Origin: Holophagales bacterium
Lineage (GTDB): Bacteria; Acidobacteriota; Thermoanaerobaculia; UBA5066
Direction: 5' to 3'
Length of the DNA: 64,000 nt
NCBI GenBank assembly: GCA_016714815.1
Contig: JADKBZ010000031.1
Span: 1 to 64,000, forward strand
The position numbers and the translations under genes were made by a program. Within the stretch, counting starts at the first letter, position 1, and each line of letters begins with the position of its first letter. Under the pieces are notes generated by a model. It was given only the letters and a program-made list of their open reading frames with translations, made no database searches and was not told the origin of the DNA. This document shows, piece after piece, positions 50,206 through 57,797 of this stretch.

Positions 50206-50691
50206 GTGATCGTGAAAATGAACGTCAAGGCCGTCATCGTCGACCCAATCGCGAACATGCCCGTCGTCATCCTCCGCGACGCCGAGGACAAGAACTTCCT
50301 TCCGATCTGGGTCGGCGTATTCGAGGCGAACGCGATCGCTCTCCAGCTCGAGGAAGTTCGGACGCCGCGACCGCTGACGCACGACCTGCTCAGGGAGACG
50401 ATCGCTCTCCTTGGTGCCGTCGTCGAGCGCGTCGTCATCACGCGACTGCACGACAGCACCTTCTACGCCGAAATCCACCTGTTGTCGGGGGATCGTTCCG
50501 TCCTCGTCGACAGTCGCCCGTCGGATGCGATCGCCCTGGCGCTCCGGACTTCCTCCCCGATCTTCGTGGAAGAGGAAGTTCTCGAGAAGAGCCGGGAGCA
50601 GGACGCTTCCGAGGAGACCCAGAACCACGAGCGCCTTCGGAAGTGGTTCGAGGAAGCGGATCCGGAATCTCTCGGCAAGTACAAGATGTAG
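50206..50691 (+). CDS. Bifunctional nuclease family protein (DUF151)
   Basis: 161 residues. The core VILRDAEDKNFLPIWVGVFEANAIALQLE and RPSDAIALALRTSSPIFVEEEVL are the DUF151/BFN signature; proteins of this family are linked to nuclease activity in plants, and are widespread but poorly known in bacteria. A helical, Glu-rich tail of about 30 residues follows. GTG 50206 is chosen because GGGGAG lies 5 nt before it; other in-frame starts exist at 50212 (GTG) and 50218 (ATG). The TAG stop reads TAGCTT. miaB-DUF151 order recurs in several lineages. Confidence 0.88.
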   Translation: MIVKMNVKAVIVDPIANMPVVILRDAEDKNFLPIWVGVFEANAIALQLEEVRTPRPLTHDLLRETIALLGAVVERVVITRLHDSTFYAEIHLLSGDRSVLVDSRPSDAIALALRTSSPIFVEEEVLEKSREQDASEETQNHERLRKWFEEADPESLGKYKM

Positions 50692-50791
50692 CTTCCTTCC
50701 GGGGGAGACGGTGCGATTCGGAAACGGGTCGCGCCAAGCTCTTCGCTGGACACGAGTTCCAAGTCGGCTTGAGAACCGGCGCGTCAGCCCG

Positions 50792-50797
50792 TATCCT
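50792..50797 (+). promoter_or_regulatory. TATCCT -10-like element of parA
   Basis: TATCCT ends 11 nt before the parA ATG at 50809; the mRNA would have a leader of only a few bases. Same hexamer as before rnpB. The 117-nt gap upstream shows nothing else clear. Confidence 0.42.
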
Positions 50798-50808
50798 CGC
50801 CGACTCCC

Positions 50809-51564
50809 ATGATAATTGCGGTCACAAACCAGAAGGGCGGAGTCGGCAAGACGACGACAGCCATCAACGTCGCCGCCGCTCTCGCCCAGAAGAAGCTCCG
50901 CACACTTCTCGTCGATCTCGACCCCCAGGCGAACTCAACGATGTCCTACCTGGATCGCCGGACGATAGGCGGATCGATGTACGACGTCCTGGTCGACCCT
51001 GAGACGTCGATCTCCTCGGTCATTCGCGAGACGAACTTCCCGGGACTCTCCGTCGCCCCGGCGAAGATTTCCCTGGCGAAAGTCGAATCGAAGCTGATCG
51101 GCGAGATCGACAGTCACTACAGACTCAAGGACAAAATGGCCGAGGTGGCGTCCTCCTACGACGCGATTCTCATAGACACGCCTCCGACGCTCGGGATGAT
51201 CACCGTCAACGCCCTGGTCGCCTCGAGCCACATCATCATTCCGATCCAGTCCTCGTACTTTGCCCTGGAAGGTACCGATGACCTCCTCGAGACGATCGAG
51301 AAGATCAAGAGTCGTCCCAACCCGAGCCTCCAGATCCTCGGCGTCGTCATCACCCTCCACGACAGACGAACGGTTCTCGGGCGAGACATCCAGAAGCAGA
51401 TCGACACGGTCTTCCAGGGCAAGCTCTTCAAGACGACCGTCTCCAAGTCGGTCCGTCTCGAAGAATCTCCGGCCTACCGGGAGTCCATTTTCACGTTCGC
51501 TCCGAAGTCGACGGGCGCTTCCGAGTACTACAGCCTGACCGAGGAGATCCTCGAACGTGTCTAA
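50809..51564 (+). CDS. parA: Chromosome partitioning ATPase ParA (Soj)
   Basis: 251 residues, the small chromosomal type without an N-terminal DNA-binding domain. The deviant Walker A KGGVGKTT at 9-16 has both lysines, DLDPQANSTM gives the A' motif and DAILIDTPPTLGMI the Walker B. It forms the moving gradient on DNA that pulls ParB-parS complexes apart. ATG 50809 follows a TATCCT element. parB overlaps it by eight bases. Confidence 0.95.
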   Translation: MIIAVTNQKGGVGKTTTAINVAAALAQKKLRTLLVDLDPQANSTMSYLDRRTIGGSMYDVLVDPETSISSVIRETNFPGLSVAPAKISLAKVESKLIGEIDSHYRLKDKMAEVASSYDAILIDTPPTLGMITVNALVASSHIIIPIQSSYFALEGTDDLLETIEKIKSRPNPSLQILGVVITLHDRRTVLGRDIQKQIDTVFQGKLFKTTVSKSVRLEESPAYRESIFTFAPKSTGASEYYSLTEEILERV

Positions 51565-52498
51565 GCGCCGCGGTCTCCCCGAAACTTCCCGAATGCGACA
51601 CGACCCGCACTTCGTTGACCAGCTCTTCAGCGGCGAGGAGATTTCCGTCGGCCGGCGAATCGCGATCAATCTCATAGAGGCAAATCCGGACCAACCTCGA
51701 AGCATGCTCGGGGATCTGAGCGATCTGAAAGCCTCGATCGAGGAGAAGGGCATTCTGGAGCCGATCCTCGTGCGGCCCCGCGAGGGAGGCCGCTTCACGA
51801 TCATCGCCGGCGAAAGACGCTTCCGTGCCGCGATGGAGGCCGGGCTCAGCGACGTCCCCTGCATCGTTCTCGACGTCAGCGACGCCGAGGTGCTCGAGAT
51901 CGCTCTGATCGAGAACCTCCAGCGGAAGGACCTCAGCCCGCTCGAAGAGGCCGACGGCTACCTCACGCTTCAGGAGCGCCACAACTACACGCACGAGAAG
52001 ATCGCAAAGACGGTAGGGAAGTCGAGAGTGACCATTACCGAGACGCTCTCTCTCGCACGACTCCCGCTTCGCGTAAAGGATGAATGTCGGCGCGCCGACA
52101 TTCGTTCCAAGTCCTTCCTCCTGGAGGTCGGACGCCTCCCGACCGAGCCCGCGATGCTGGACGCCATTCTTGCGTTTGGCAGCGGCGATGGAGTCGGAAG
52201 AGACGCCGTGCGAACGGCCCGGCGCGAGTCCGAGAACGCCGAACCCAGTCGCTTCAGGACTTTCCGCAAGGCTTACGAGCTCAACTTCCAGCCTCCGGAT
52301 GCCGAGTACGCCGTGAGCCTCGTCTTTCGCGGGAGCGCTTCAGATCGTGGAGAGATCCTCGAAACCCTCCGGGGCCTCCTTCGGAAGATCGAGACTGGAG
52401 AGCTCAATCTCGAGGAGCACGGACGATTCCTGAAGCCCTCGACGCCCCGCGGAGCCAAGGACGAGCCCGGCGGAGACCCAGGTCCGGTCGAAACCTGA
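51557..52498 (+). CDS. parB: Chromosome partitioning protein ParB (Spo0J)
   Basis: 313 residues. ParB binds parS and, as a CTP-driven clamp, spreads along DNA. The CTP-binding motif GERRFRAA is intact, with LIENLQRKDLSPLEEADGY and the HTH block EKIAKTVGKSRVTITETLSLARL. The C-terminal dimer domain is preceded by a variable linker. GTG 51557 lies within the end of parA. No parS-like site (TGTTTCACGTGAAACA) was found by eye in the window, and no oriC-marker gene such as dnaA, gidA or rnpA is near. Confidence 0.95.
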   Translation: MSKRRGLPETSRMRHDPHFVDQLFSGEEISVGRRIAINLIEANPDQPRSMLGDLSDLKASIEEKGILEPILVRPREGGRFTIIAGERRFRAAMEAGLSDVPCIVLDVSDAEVLEIALIENLQRKDLSPLEEADGYLTLQERHNYTHEKIAKTVGKSRVTITETLSLARLPLRVKDECRRADIRSKSFLLEVGRLPTEPAMLDAILAFGSGDGVGRDAVRTARRESENAEPSRFRTFRKAYELNFQPPDAEYAVSLVFRGSASDRGEILETLRGLLRKIETGELNLEEHGRFLKPSTPRGAKDEPGGDPGPVET

Positions 52499-52843
52499 AG
52501 ACGACGGCCCAAATCAGGTTGAACACTGGAGCCTGGCGAGGGCCGACGACCCGCAGGGTGGTGAGACAGAAGTCGAGCCAGCCGGCCACATCCGAAGCCG
52601 TCGGTGACTCCGGGAACGCCGAGACTCGAGCGGCGGAGCCGGGACTAGGAACTCAGATTCAACTGCCAGGCCGGTCTTTGCGCCGACAGAATTCAACCTG
52701 AACCCGGGACAGGGTCCCTTCGGAAGTCATCGACTCCCGCCGACGACACCGCTCCGAAGAAAATGAGGCGAAGCCCATATCAAATTTAACATAATATTTC
52801 TTATCGGACATTGCGATAGTAACCAGAGGGCTAGAATCCCGCT
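52499..52843 (+). other. 345-bp gap between parB and lptF/G with inverted repeat and AT-rich island
   Basis: No gene is visible. TCAGGTTGAA (52514-52523) is repeated inverted as TTCAACCTGA (52692-52701), with an inner pair GCCTGGC (52531-52537) / GCCAGGC (52665-52671) and another copy of ATTCAACTG at 52658-52666. The region could be a structured RNA or a protein-binding site. At 52777-52804 lies a stretch of 28 bases with only three G/C, striking in this genome, just ahead of the lptF/G promoter. Confidence 0.5.
52832..52837 (+). promoter_or_regulatory. TAGAAT -10 element of lptF/G
   Basis: TAGAATC ends 6 nt before TTG 52844. A poor -35 (TTGCGA at 52811-52816, 15-nt spacer) is possible. The AT-rich tract further up could act as an UP element. 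Confidence 0.5.
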
Positions 52844-55228
52844 TTGACGGAGCCGCCTCCCGCTCGAATCCGTCGGCTCAGCAGAACAATGAAACTGACA
52901 CACCGATACGCCCTGCGAGAGATCCTCGCGCCGACTGTTGTGGCCTTTGCCATCTACACCGGCTTCATGCTGATCCGTGGCCTCGTCCAGTTCAGCGATC
53001 TCCTCCTTCAGAGCTCGAATCCGCTCTGGGATACCGGCCGGGTCCTCGCGTTCTCGATCCCTCACGTCATCGTCCTGACCCTGCCGATCGCGTTCCTCCT
53101 CGGAATCCTCGTCGGTGTCGGGCGTCTGAGCCAGGATTCCGAGCTCGTCGCCCTCAAAGCGGCCGGCGTAGACCTCTTCACGCTCTACAAGCCCATTTCC
53201 GTTCTCGCGGTCCTGTTTACTCTCACGACCGCGCTCGTCATGACGGCGGTCGTTCCGAGGACGAACCGGATCCTTTACGGGATGAAACTGGAGCTGTCCA
53301 CGTTCGCCATCGCCCAGCGGATCCAGCCGGGAGTCTTCAGCCCGGAATTCGCGGGCCGGCGAATCTACGTGGAACGGGCGTCCCCAGACCGGAGAACGCT
53401 CGAAGGGCTCATCCTCGCGGACAATTCGAACCCGGCGGAGGGCGAACGCCTGACCCTGGCCAAGCGTGGCTCCCTCGAGCTCGAGGAAAAGGAAGGACGC
53501 CTCTGGCTACGGCTCGAAGAGGCCGTCACTCACCATACGGCGGCGGACGCCCGGGGCTACGACAGGGCCAGCTATCGAACGCAGCGGGTTCTCCTCGACG
53601 ACACCAATCCGAGGGAACGATTCGCCAAGACGCGACCCGACAAGCAGCTCCGCGAGATGACCTTCAACGAGCTCCTTCAGCGCGCGAAGACGACGCGGGA
53701 CGACGAGCTCGCCCGCCTTTCGTGGGTCGAAATCCACAAGAAGTTCTCTTTTCCGGCGGCCTGTCTCGTTTTCGGGCTGATCGGCTTGCCCCTCGGGGTC
53801 GTGAACCGGCGTGGAGGGCGGGCAGCGGGATTCACGGTCTCCACGGCGATCGTCCTCGGCTACTACATCCTCTACGCCTCGGGCGAAGCGCGAGCCGTGG
53901 AGGGATCGATGTCGCCCGTGCTCGCGATGTGGCTGCCGAATCTCCTCCTGGTGGTCCTGGGAGCCTTCGCGATCGGGCGTGTCCGGCGCGACCGAACGCT
54001 CTTCGACAGTCCCGTCCTCGATCGCGCGGCGGTCCTCATCGGTCGATCCCTCCCCCGTCGATTCCGGAATCGGGCCCTGGTAACTGCTTCCAGCCCGGAT
54101 CGAGCCTTCGCGGAGGGCGCGGTCGAACCGACCGTCACGAGAGCCTGGCTCGTGGATCGCTACGTGGCGACGCGTTTCCTCCAGCTCTTCGCGCTCGTTC
54201 TCTCATCCATCATGGGGATCTACCTCCTCATCGAATACCTCGAGATCTCGAACGACATCGCGAGGGTCCGTCCACCGGTCGCGGCGGTCCTCGGGTACTT
54301 CGAAGCGAAGCTGGCCCCGATTCTCGTGGACGTCGTTCCTCTCGCCTTCGCCGCCGCGGCCCTGATCGCCGTGGCGGGCCTCGTCCGATCATCGGAGACG
54401 ACGGCTCTCCTGGCACACGGCATATCCCTTCTTCGCACGACGGCTTCCATTCTCGTCCTGGCCATCCTCGCCGGAGGAGCCCTCGTCGCCTTCTCCGAGA
54501 CGATCGTGCCGAGATCCGCGGCCGAGGCCGAGAGGCTTCGGAACGTCCTCCTCGGGAAGCCGCCGGCGGCCACATCCGACGGATGGCGGTCATTTCTACG
54601 GGGGGATTCGGGGCGGTTCTTCTCCGCGGAGACCTGGGATACGAACTCCTCCTCCGTCACGGGAGTCACCATCTTCCAGCTCGACCCGGCTTCCTTCAGC
54701 CTGGAAAGAAAGTCCTACGGCGCGCGCGGCCGGATCGTCCCGGGCAAGGGAATCGCGCTGATCGACGGCTGGACGAGGACGTTCGGGAAAGACGGAGGTT
54801 CCCTCTTCCTCAAGCAGGCCGGGACGTCCTTCGTGGAGGCGCCCGAGGCGGCGCGGACGTTTCTTGCCGGACGGGCAGATCCGCGTCAGATGAACAGTCT
54901 GGAGCTGTCCCGCTTCGTCCGGCTTCGCCGCAAGGCCGGCGCGGACGTCTCCGGGATGCGGACGGGGCTGTACCAGAAGAGCGCTGTTTCCCTGGCTCCC
55001 CTGCTCCTGACACTCGTCGGACTCCCCTTCGCTTTTCGTCTCGGGAAGAAGGGGGCCGTCGCCGGCATCGGGATCGCGCTGCTCCTCGGCCTCGCCTACC
55101 TCATCCTGAGCGCCGTCCTGATCAAGGGAGGCGAGGCTGGCTCCCTCCCGCCGCTTCTCGCGGCCTGGGGAGCCAACCTCTTCTTCACTCTGGGAGCCGG
55201 GTGGGGGCTCCTCGGTATCCGAACCTGA
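52844..55228 (+). CDS. lptFG: LptF-LptG fused LPS export permease
   Basis: 794 residues from TTG 52844; the second start, ATG 52889, begins at the family-typical MKLTHRYALREILAP and gives 779. Two YjgP/YjgQ permease halves are joined: about 16-395 (LptF-like, SWVEIHKKFSFPAACLVFGL in its end) and about 425-794 (LptG-like, beginning AWLVDRYVATRFLQLF). Each has an N-terminal helix pair, a periplasmic jellyroll and a C-terminal helix group, about twelve membrane helices in all. LptF and LptG are normally separate genes; here one chain should make the whole channel for LptB. The TTG choice rests on its place 7 nt after TAGAAT. Confidence 0.88.
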   Translation: MTEPPPARIRRLSRTMKLTHRYALREILAPTVVAFAIYTGFMLIRGLVQFSDLLLQSSNPLWDTGRVLAFSIPHVIVLTLPIAFLLGILVGVGRLSQDSELVALKAAGVDLFTLYKPISVLAVLFTLTTALVMTAVVPRTNRILYGMKLELSTFAIAQRIQPGVFSPEFAGRRIYVERASPDRRTLEGLILADNSNPAEGERLTLAKRGSLELEEKEGRLWLRLEEAVTHHTAADARGYDRASYRTQRVLLDDTNPRERFAKTRPDKQLREMTFNELLQRAKTTRDDELARLSWVEIHKKFSFPAACLVFGLIGLPLGVVNRRGGRAAGFTVSTAIVLGYYILYASGEARAVEGSMSPVLAMWLPNLLLVVLGAFAIGRVRRDRTLFDSPVLDRAAVLIGRSLPRRFRNRALVTASSPDRAFAEGAVEPTVTRAWLVDRYVATRFLQLFALVLSSIMGIYLLIEYLEISNDIARVRPPVAAVLGYFEAKLAPILVDVVPLAFAAAALIAVAGLVRSSETTALLAHGISLLRTTASILVLAILAGGALVAFSETIVPRSAAEAERLRNVLLGKPPAATSDGWRSFLRGDSGRFFSAETWDTNSSSVTGVTIFQLDPASFSLERKSYGARGRIVPGKGIALIDGWTRTFGKDGGSLFLKQAGTSFVEAPEAARTFLAGRADPRQMNSLELSRFVRLRRKAGADVSGMRTGLYQKSAVSLAPLLLTLVGLPFAFRLGKKGAVAGIGIALLLGLAYLILSAVLIKGGEAGSLPPLLAAWGANLFFTLGAGWGLLGIRT

Positions 55229-55246
55229 GACCGGCTGGCTCGCCCG

Positions 55247-56413
55247 CTAGGCCTGGACCGGGGCCGTGAGGCCAGCCGCCGTGGCGAGCGCTGCGGCGAG
55301 GTCGGTCCGCTCCCACGTGAACTCAGGCAGGTTTCGCCCGAAGTGTCCGTAGGACGCCGTCTTGCGAAAGATCGGCCTTCGGAGGTCGAGGGACTCGATG
55401 ATCCCCTTCGGCGTCAGCTTGAAGTGATCCCGGACGAGCCCGGGGAGGAGCGCCGGGTCCACCTTTTCCGTTCCGAAGGTCTCGACGTAGACCGAAACCG
55501 GATCGGCAACTCCGATGGCGTAGGCGAGCTGGACCTCGACCCGGTCCGCGAGTCCGGCCGAGACGAGGTTCTTCGCGATGTACCTGGCCATGTAGGACGC
55601 GGAGCGGTCGACCTTCGTGGCGTCCTTCCCCGAGAAGGCTCCCCCGCCGTGCCGGCCCATTCCGCCGTACGTGTCGACGATGATCTTCCGCCCGGTCAGG
55701 CCCGTGTCGCCTTGCGGCCCGCCGATAACGAATCGACCCGTGGGGTTGATGTGGAACTTCGTCCGGTCGTCGAGGAGTGCCGCGGGAACGACCCGCCGGA
55801 TCACCTCTTCGCGAATCGCCTCGCGCAGCTCGAGGATCGGGACGGTCTCGGCGTGCTGGGTCGAGATGACGACGGCGTCGACGCGGACGGGCCGGCTCCC
55901 CTCGTACTCCACGGTGACCTGGCTCTTCCCGTCGGGGCGAAGCCACTCGAGCTCGTGCGACTTCCGCGCCTCGGCGAGGCGAAGAGTGAGCTTGTGCGCG
56001 AGGGTGATCGGGAGCGGCATCAGCTCCTCGGTCTCGCGCACGGCGAACCCGAACATGAGTCCCTGATCGCCGGCTCCTCCCGGATCGACGCCCTGGGCGA
56101 TGTCGGGCGACTGCTTGTCGATCGAGGAGAGGACGGCGCACGTCTGGTAGTCGAAACCGTACTTGGCGCGCGTGTAGCCGACGTCTCTGATCGTCTCGCG
56201 GACCACCTTCGGGATGTCGACGTAGGTCTTCGTCGTGATCTCGCCCGCGATGAAGGCGGTACCGGTCGTCACGAGGGTCTCGCACGCGACCCGGCCATCG
56301 GGGTCGTCGGTGAGGATCGCGTCGAGGATCCCGTCGGAGATCTGGTCGGCGATCTTGTCGGGGTGTCCTTCTGTGACCGACTCGGACGTAAAGAGCGTGC
56401 GCGGAAGCGCCAT
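55247..56413 (-). CDS. metK: S-adenosylmethionine synthetase
   Basis: 388 residues. It makes SAM from ATP and methionine. The N-terminus FTSESVTEGHPDKIADQISD, the block QSPDIAQGVD and GAGDQGLMFG, plus GGGAFSGKDATKVDRSA-type loop near 255-275 are diagnostic. ATG at 56413. It converges on lptF/G with 18 nt between stops. Its promoter is inside the end of rsmD, with a leader of about 44 nt that holds a 7-bp hairpin; no SAM riboswitch fold was recognised. Confidence 0.97.
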   Translation of the reverse strand: MALPRTLFTSESVTEGHPDKIADQISDGILDAILTDDPDGRVACETLVTTGTAFIAGEITTKTYVDIPKVVRETIRDVGYTRAKYGFDYQTCAVLSSIDKQSPDIAQGVDPGGAGDQGLMFGFAVRETEELMPLPITLAHKLTLRLAEARKSHELEWLRPDGKSQVTVEYEGSRPVRVDAVVISTQHAETVPILELREAIREEVIRRVVPAALLDDRTKFHINPTGRFVIGGPQGDTGLTGRKIIVDTYGGMGRHGGGAFSGKDATKVDRSASYMARYIAKNLVSAGLADRVEVQLAYAIGVADPVSVYVETFGTEKVDPALLPGLVRDHFKLTPKGIIESLDLRRPIFRKTASYGHFGRNLPEFTWERTDLAAALATAAGLTAPVQA

Positions 56414-56463
56414 GTCTCGTTTTCTCCCTGAGTCGCCCCTGTCGGAGAGGCGCTGAACCCTTC

Positions 56464-56492
56464 AGTTTATGGGCACCCAACAGCCGGGTCAA
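56464..56492 (-). promoter_or_regulatory. Sigma-70-type promoter of metK
   Basis: Read on the - strand: TTGACC (56492-56487), 17-nt spacer, TAAACT (56469-56464). The first three bases of the -10 are the TAA stop of rsmD. Predicted transcription start is near 56457. Confidence 0.75.
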
Positions 56493-57054
56493 TGGCAGTT
56501 GGCGAGTCCTCCGGCGCCGCCGGGGAACCCGCCTTTCGGAAGATGTGGAGGACCGTGGTTCCGTACCGCCGGACCTCTGGCTCCACCGGAGAACCGGGCC
56601 AGACGGTCACGTCGCTCCCGCGCTCCACGACGAACGTCCCCCCGGGGGAAAGCGCCTTCCAGAGGCCGTCGAGCTCGCTGGCAACCGGATCGGCCCACGG
56701 CGGGTCGAAGAAGACGACGTCGAAGGCCGCGGGACGGTCGACCCGGAGGAAGGTCGCGACCGGCCGCACGAGGACACGGACGCGTTCCGCGAGACGGACG
56801 GCGGCCGCGTTCGACTCCAGGACAGCTGCCGTCCGGCGGTCGGCCTCGACGAAGACGACGTCGCGGGCGCCGCGCGAAAGCGCCTCGAAGCCGAGCGCTC
56901 CCGATCCGGCTGCGGCGTCCAGGACCTTCGCACCCCGCAGGCTCTCGCCCAGGATGCTGAACAGGGCTTCTCTCGCCCGCTCCGTCGTCGGCCTCACTCC
57001 GGGAGCGACCGCCAGACGTCTCCCCCGCAGCTCACCCGCCACGATCCGGATCAT
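56467..57054 (-). CDS. rsmD: 16S rRNA (guanine-966-N2)-methyltransferase RsmD
   Basis: 195 residues. SAM-binding motif VLDAAAGSGALGFEALSRG and the catalytic DPPW at 117-120 (VFFDPPWADP) match RsmD; the N-terminal MIRIVAGELRGRRL with RPTTERAREALFSIL is the family signature. It methylates G966 of 16S rRNA. ATG 57054 overlaps the stop of the upstream gene (ATGA), and the frame is open earlier but homology starts here. The stop TAA is part of the metK -10. Confidence 0.93.
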   Translation of the reverse strand: MIRIVAGELRGRRLAVAPGVRPTTERAREALFSILGESLRGAKVLDAAAGSGALGFEALSRGARDVVFVEADRRTAAVLESNAAAVRLAERVRVLVRPVATFLRVDRPAAFDVVFFDPPWADPVASELDGLWKALSPGGTFVVERGSDVTVWPGSPVEPEVRRYGTTVLHIFRKAGSPAAPEDSPTAIDPAVGCP

Positions 57055-57797
57055 CGAGGTTCCCTCTCTTCGTCTTCCGGCGAGGGATCGAGGAAGAGCT
57101 TCGGGACGTCCTCCCTCAGGAGGATGAGCCGTTGGAGCGACCGCGCGGACTCCACGAGCTCGAGGCTCCGGACGAAGGCGTCGTCGCGATCGACCCGGTA
57201 CAGACTCCCGTCCTTCCGATGCTTCAGGACGTCGCCGCGGCGCAGCTTCGAGGGGTCCCAGAGGTCGTCCTGGGAGACGGTCGTCTCGTCGAATCGCTCC
57301 AGCAGCCCTTCGAGCGCTCCCCTCGCCCGACCGAGAACGAGAGGAACGCGGGCCAGCTCGTCGAATCGAAAGACCCGCGGAAGGTCGTCCTGACGTCCGA
57401 CCTCGATGCGAAAGCGCCTGGGCTTGGTGCTTCCGAGGACGTCGACCTGATAGTCGACGACGTCGAGCGACATCGCCTCCCGGCAAACCCTTCGGATGAT
57501 CTCGATCTCCTCCTCCGAAAGGAGCTTCTTCTTCACCTTCCGGACACCTTCGTAGGTCTTCACGAGAACGAGGGTTCCGTCCCGGTAGAGGGAAAGCCGG
57601 TCCTTGCCGGCACCCTGCTCGATGTCGAGGGATGCCACGAGAGTCTTGTCGTCGGGCCGGGGAGTCTTCTCCGGCGGGGCCTCGGTCGTCTCCACCGGCT
57701 CGACACGGGAGTGCGATGGAGGGGATCCGGGCGGCGACGACGTGGGGGGCTCGGACGGCAGGGCCGTCAGAAGCGCCAGCAGGAGTACGGCCGTCAC
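57051..57797 (-). CDS. Predicted periplasmic protein of unknown function
   Basis: 248 residues starting at GTG 57797, which overlaps the stop of the CCA-enzyme gene. A hydrophobic start (TAVLLLALLTALPSE) is a likely signal peptide. About 45 residues of Pro/Ser/Thr/Glu linker follow, then a compact region: LSLYRDGTLVLVKTYEG, VKKKLLSEEEIEIIRRVCREA, and a later charged part rich in Arg, Asp and Leu. No motif of a known enzyme was found. The pattern of a small beta-rich segment before helices could suit a periplasmic binding or sensor protein, but no function is claimed. Confidence 0.62.
   Translation of the reverse strand: MTAVLLLALLTALPSEPPTSSPPGSPPSHSRVEPVETTEAPPEKTPRPDDKTLVASLDIEQGAGKDRLSLYRDGTLVLVKTYEGVRKVKKKLLSEEEIEIIRRVCREAMSLDVVDYQVDVLGSTKPRRFRIEVGRQDDLPRVFRFDELARVPLVLGRARGALEGLLERFDETTVSQDDLWDPSKLRRGDVLKHRKDGSLYRVDRDDAFVRSLELVESARSLQRLILLREDVPKLFLDPSPEDEEREPR

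Noticed and set aside
52514..52701. 6S RNA, tmRNA or SRP RNA in the inverted-repeat gap
   Set aside because: None of the conserved blocks of these RNAs (tag ORF, tRNA-like end, SRP GGAA loop) could be found.
52499..52843. Replication origin next to parA/parB
   Set aside because: No DnaA box (TTATCCACA-like) or dnaA, dnaN, gidA, rnpA gene nearby; the AT-rich island is too short on its own.
56414..56457. SAM riboswitch ahead of metK
   Set aside because: The leader is only about 44 nt with one hairpin; no SAM-I, SAM-II or SAH core motif is visible.
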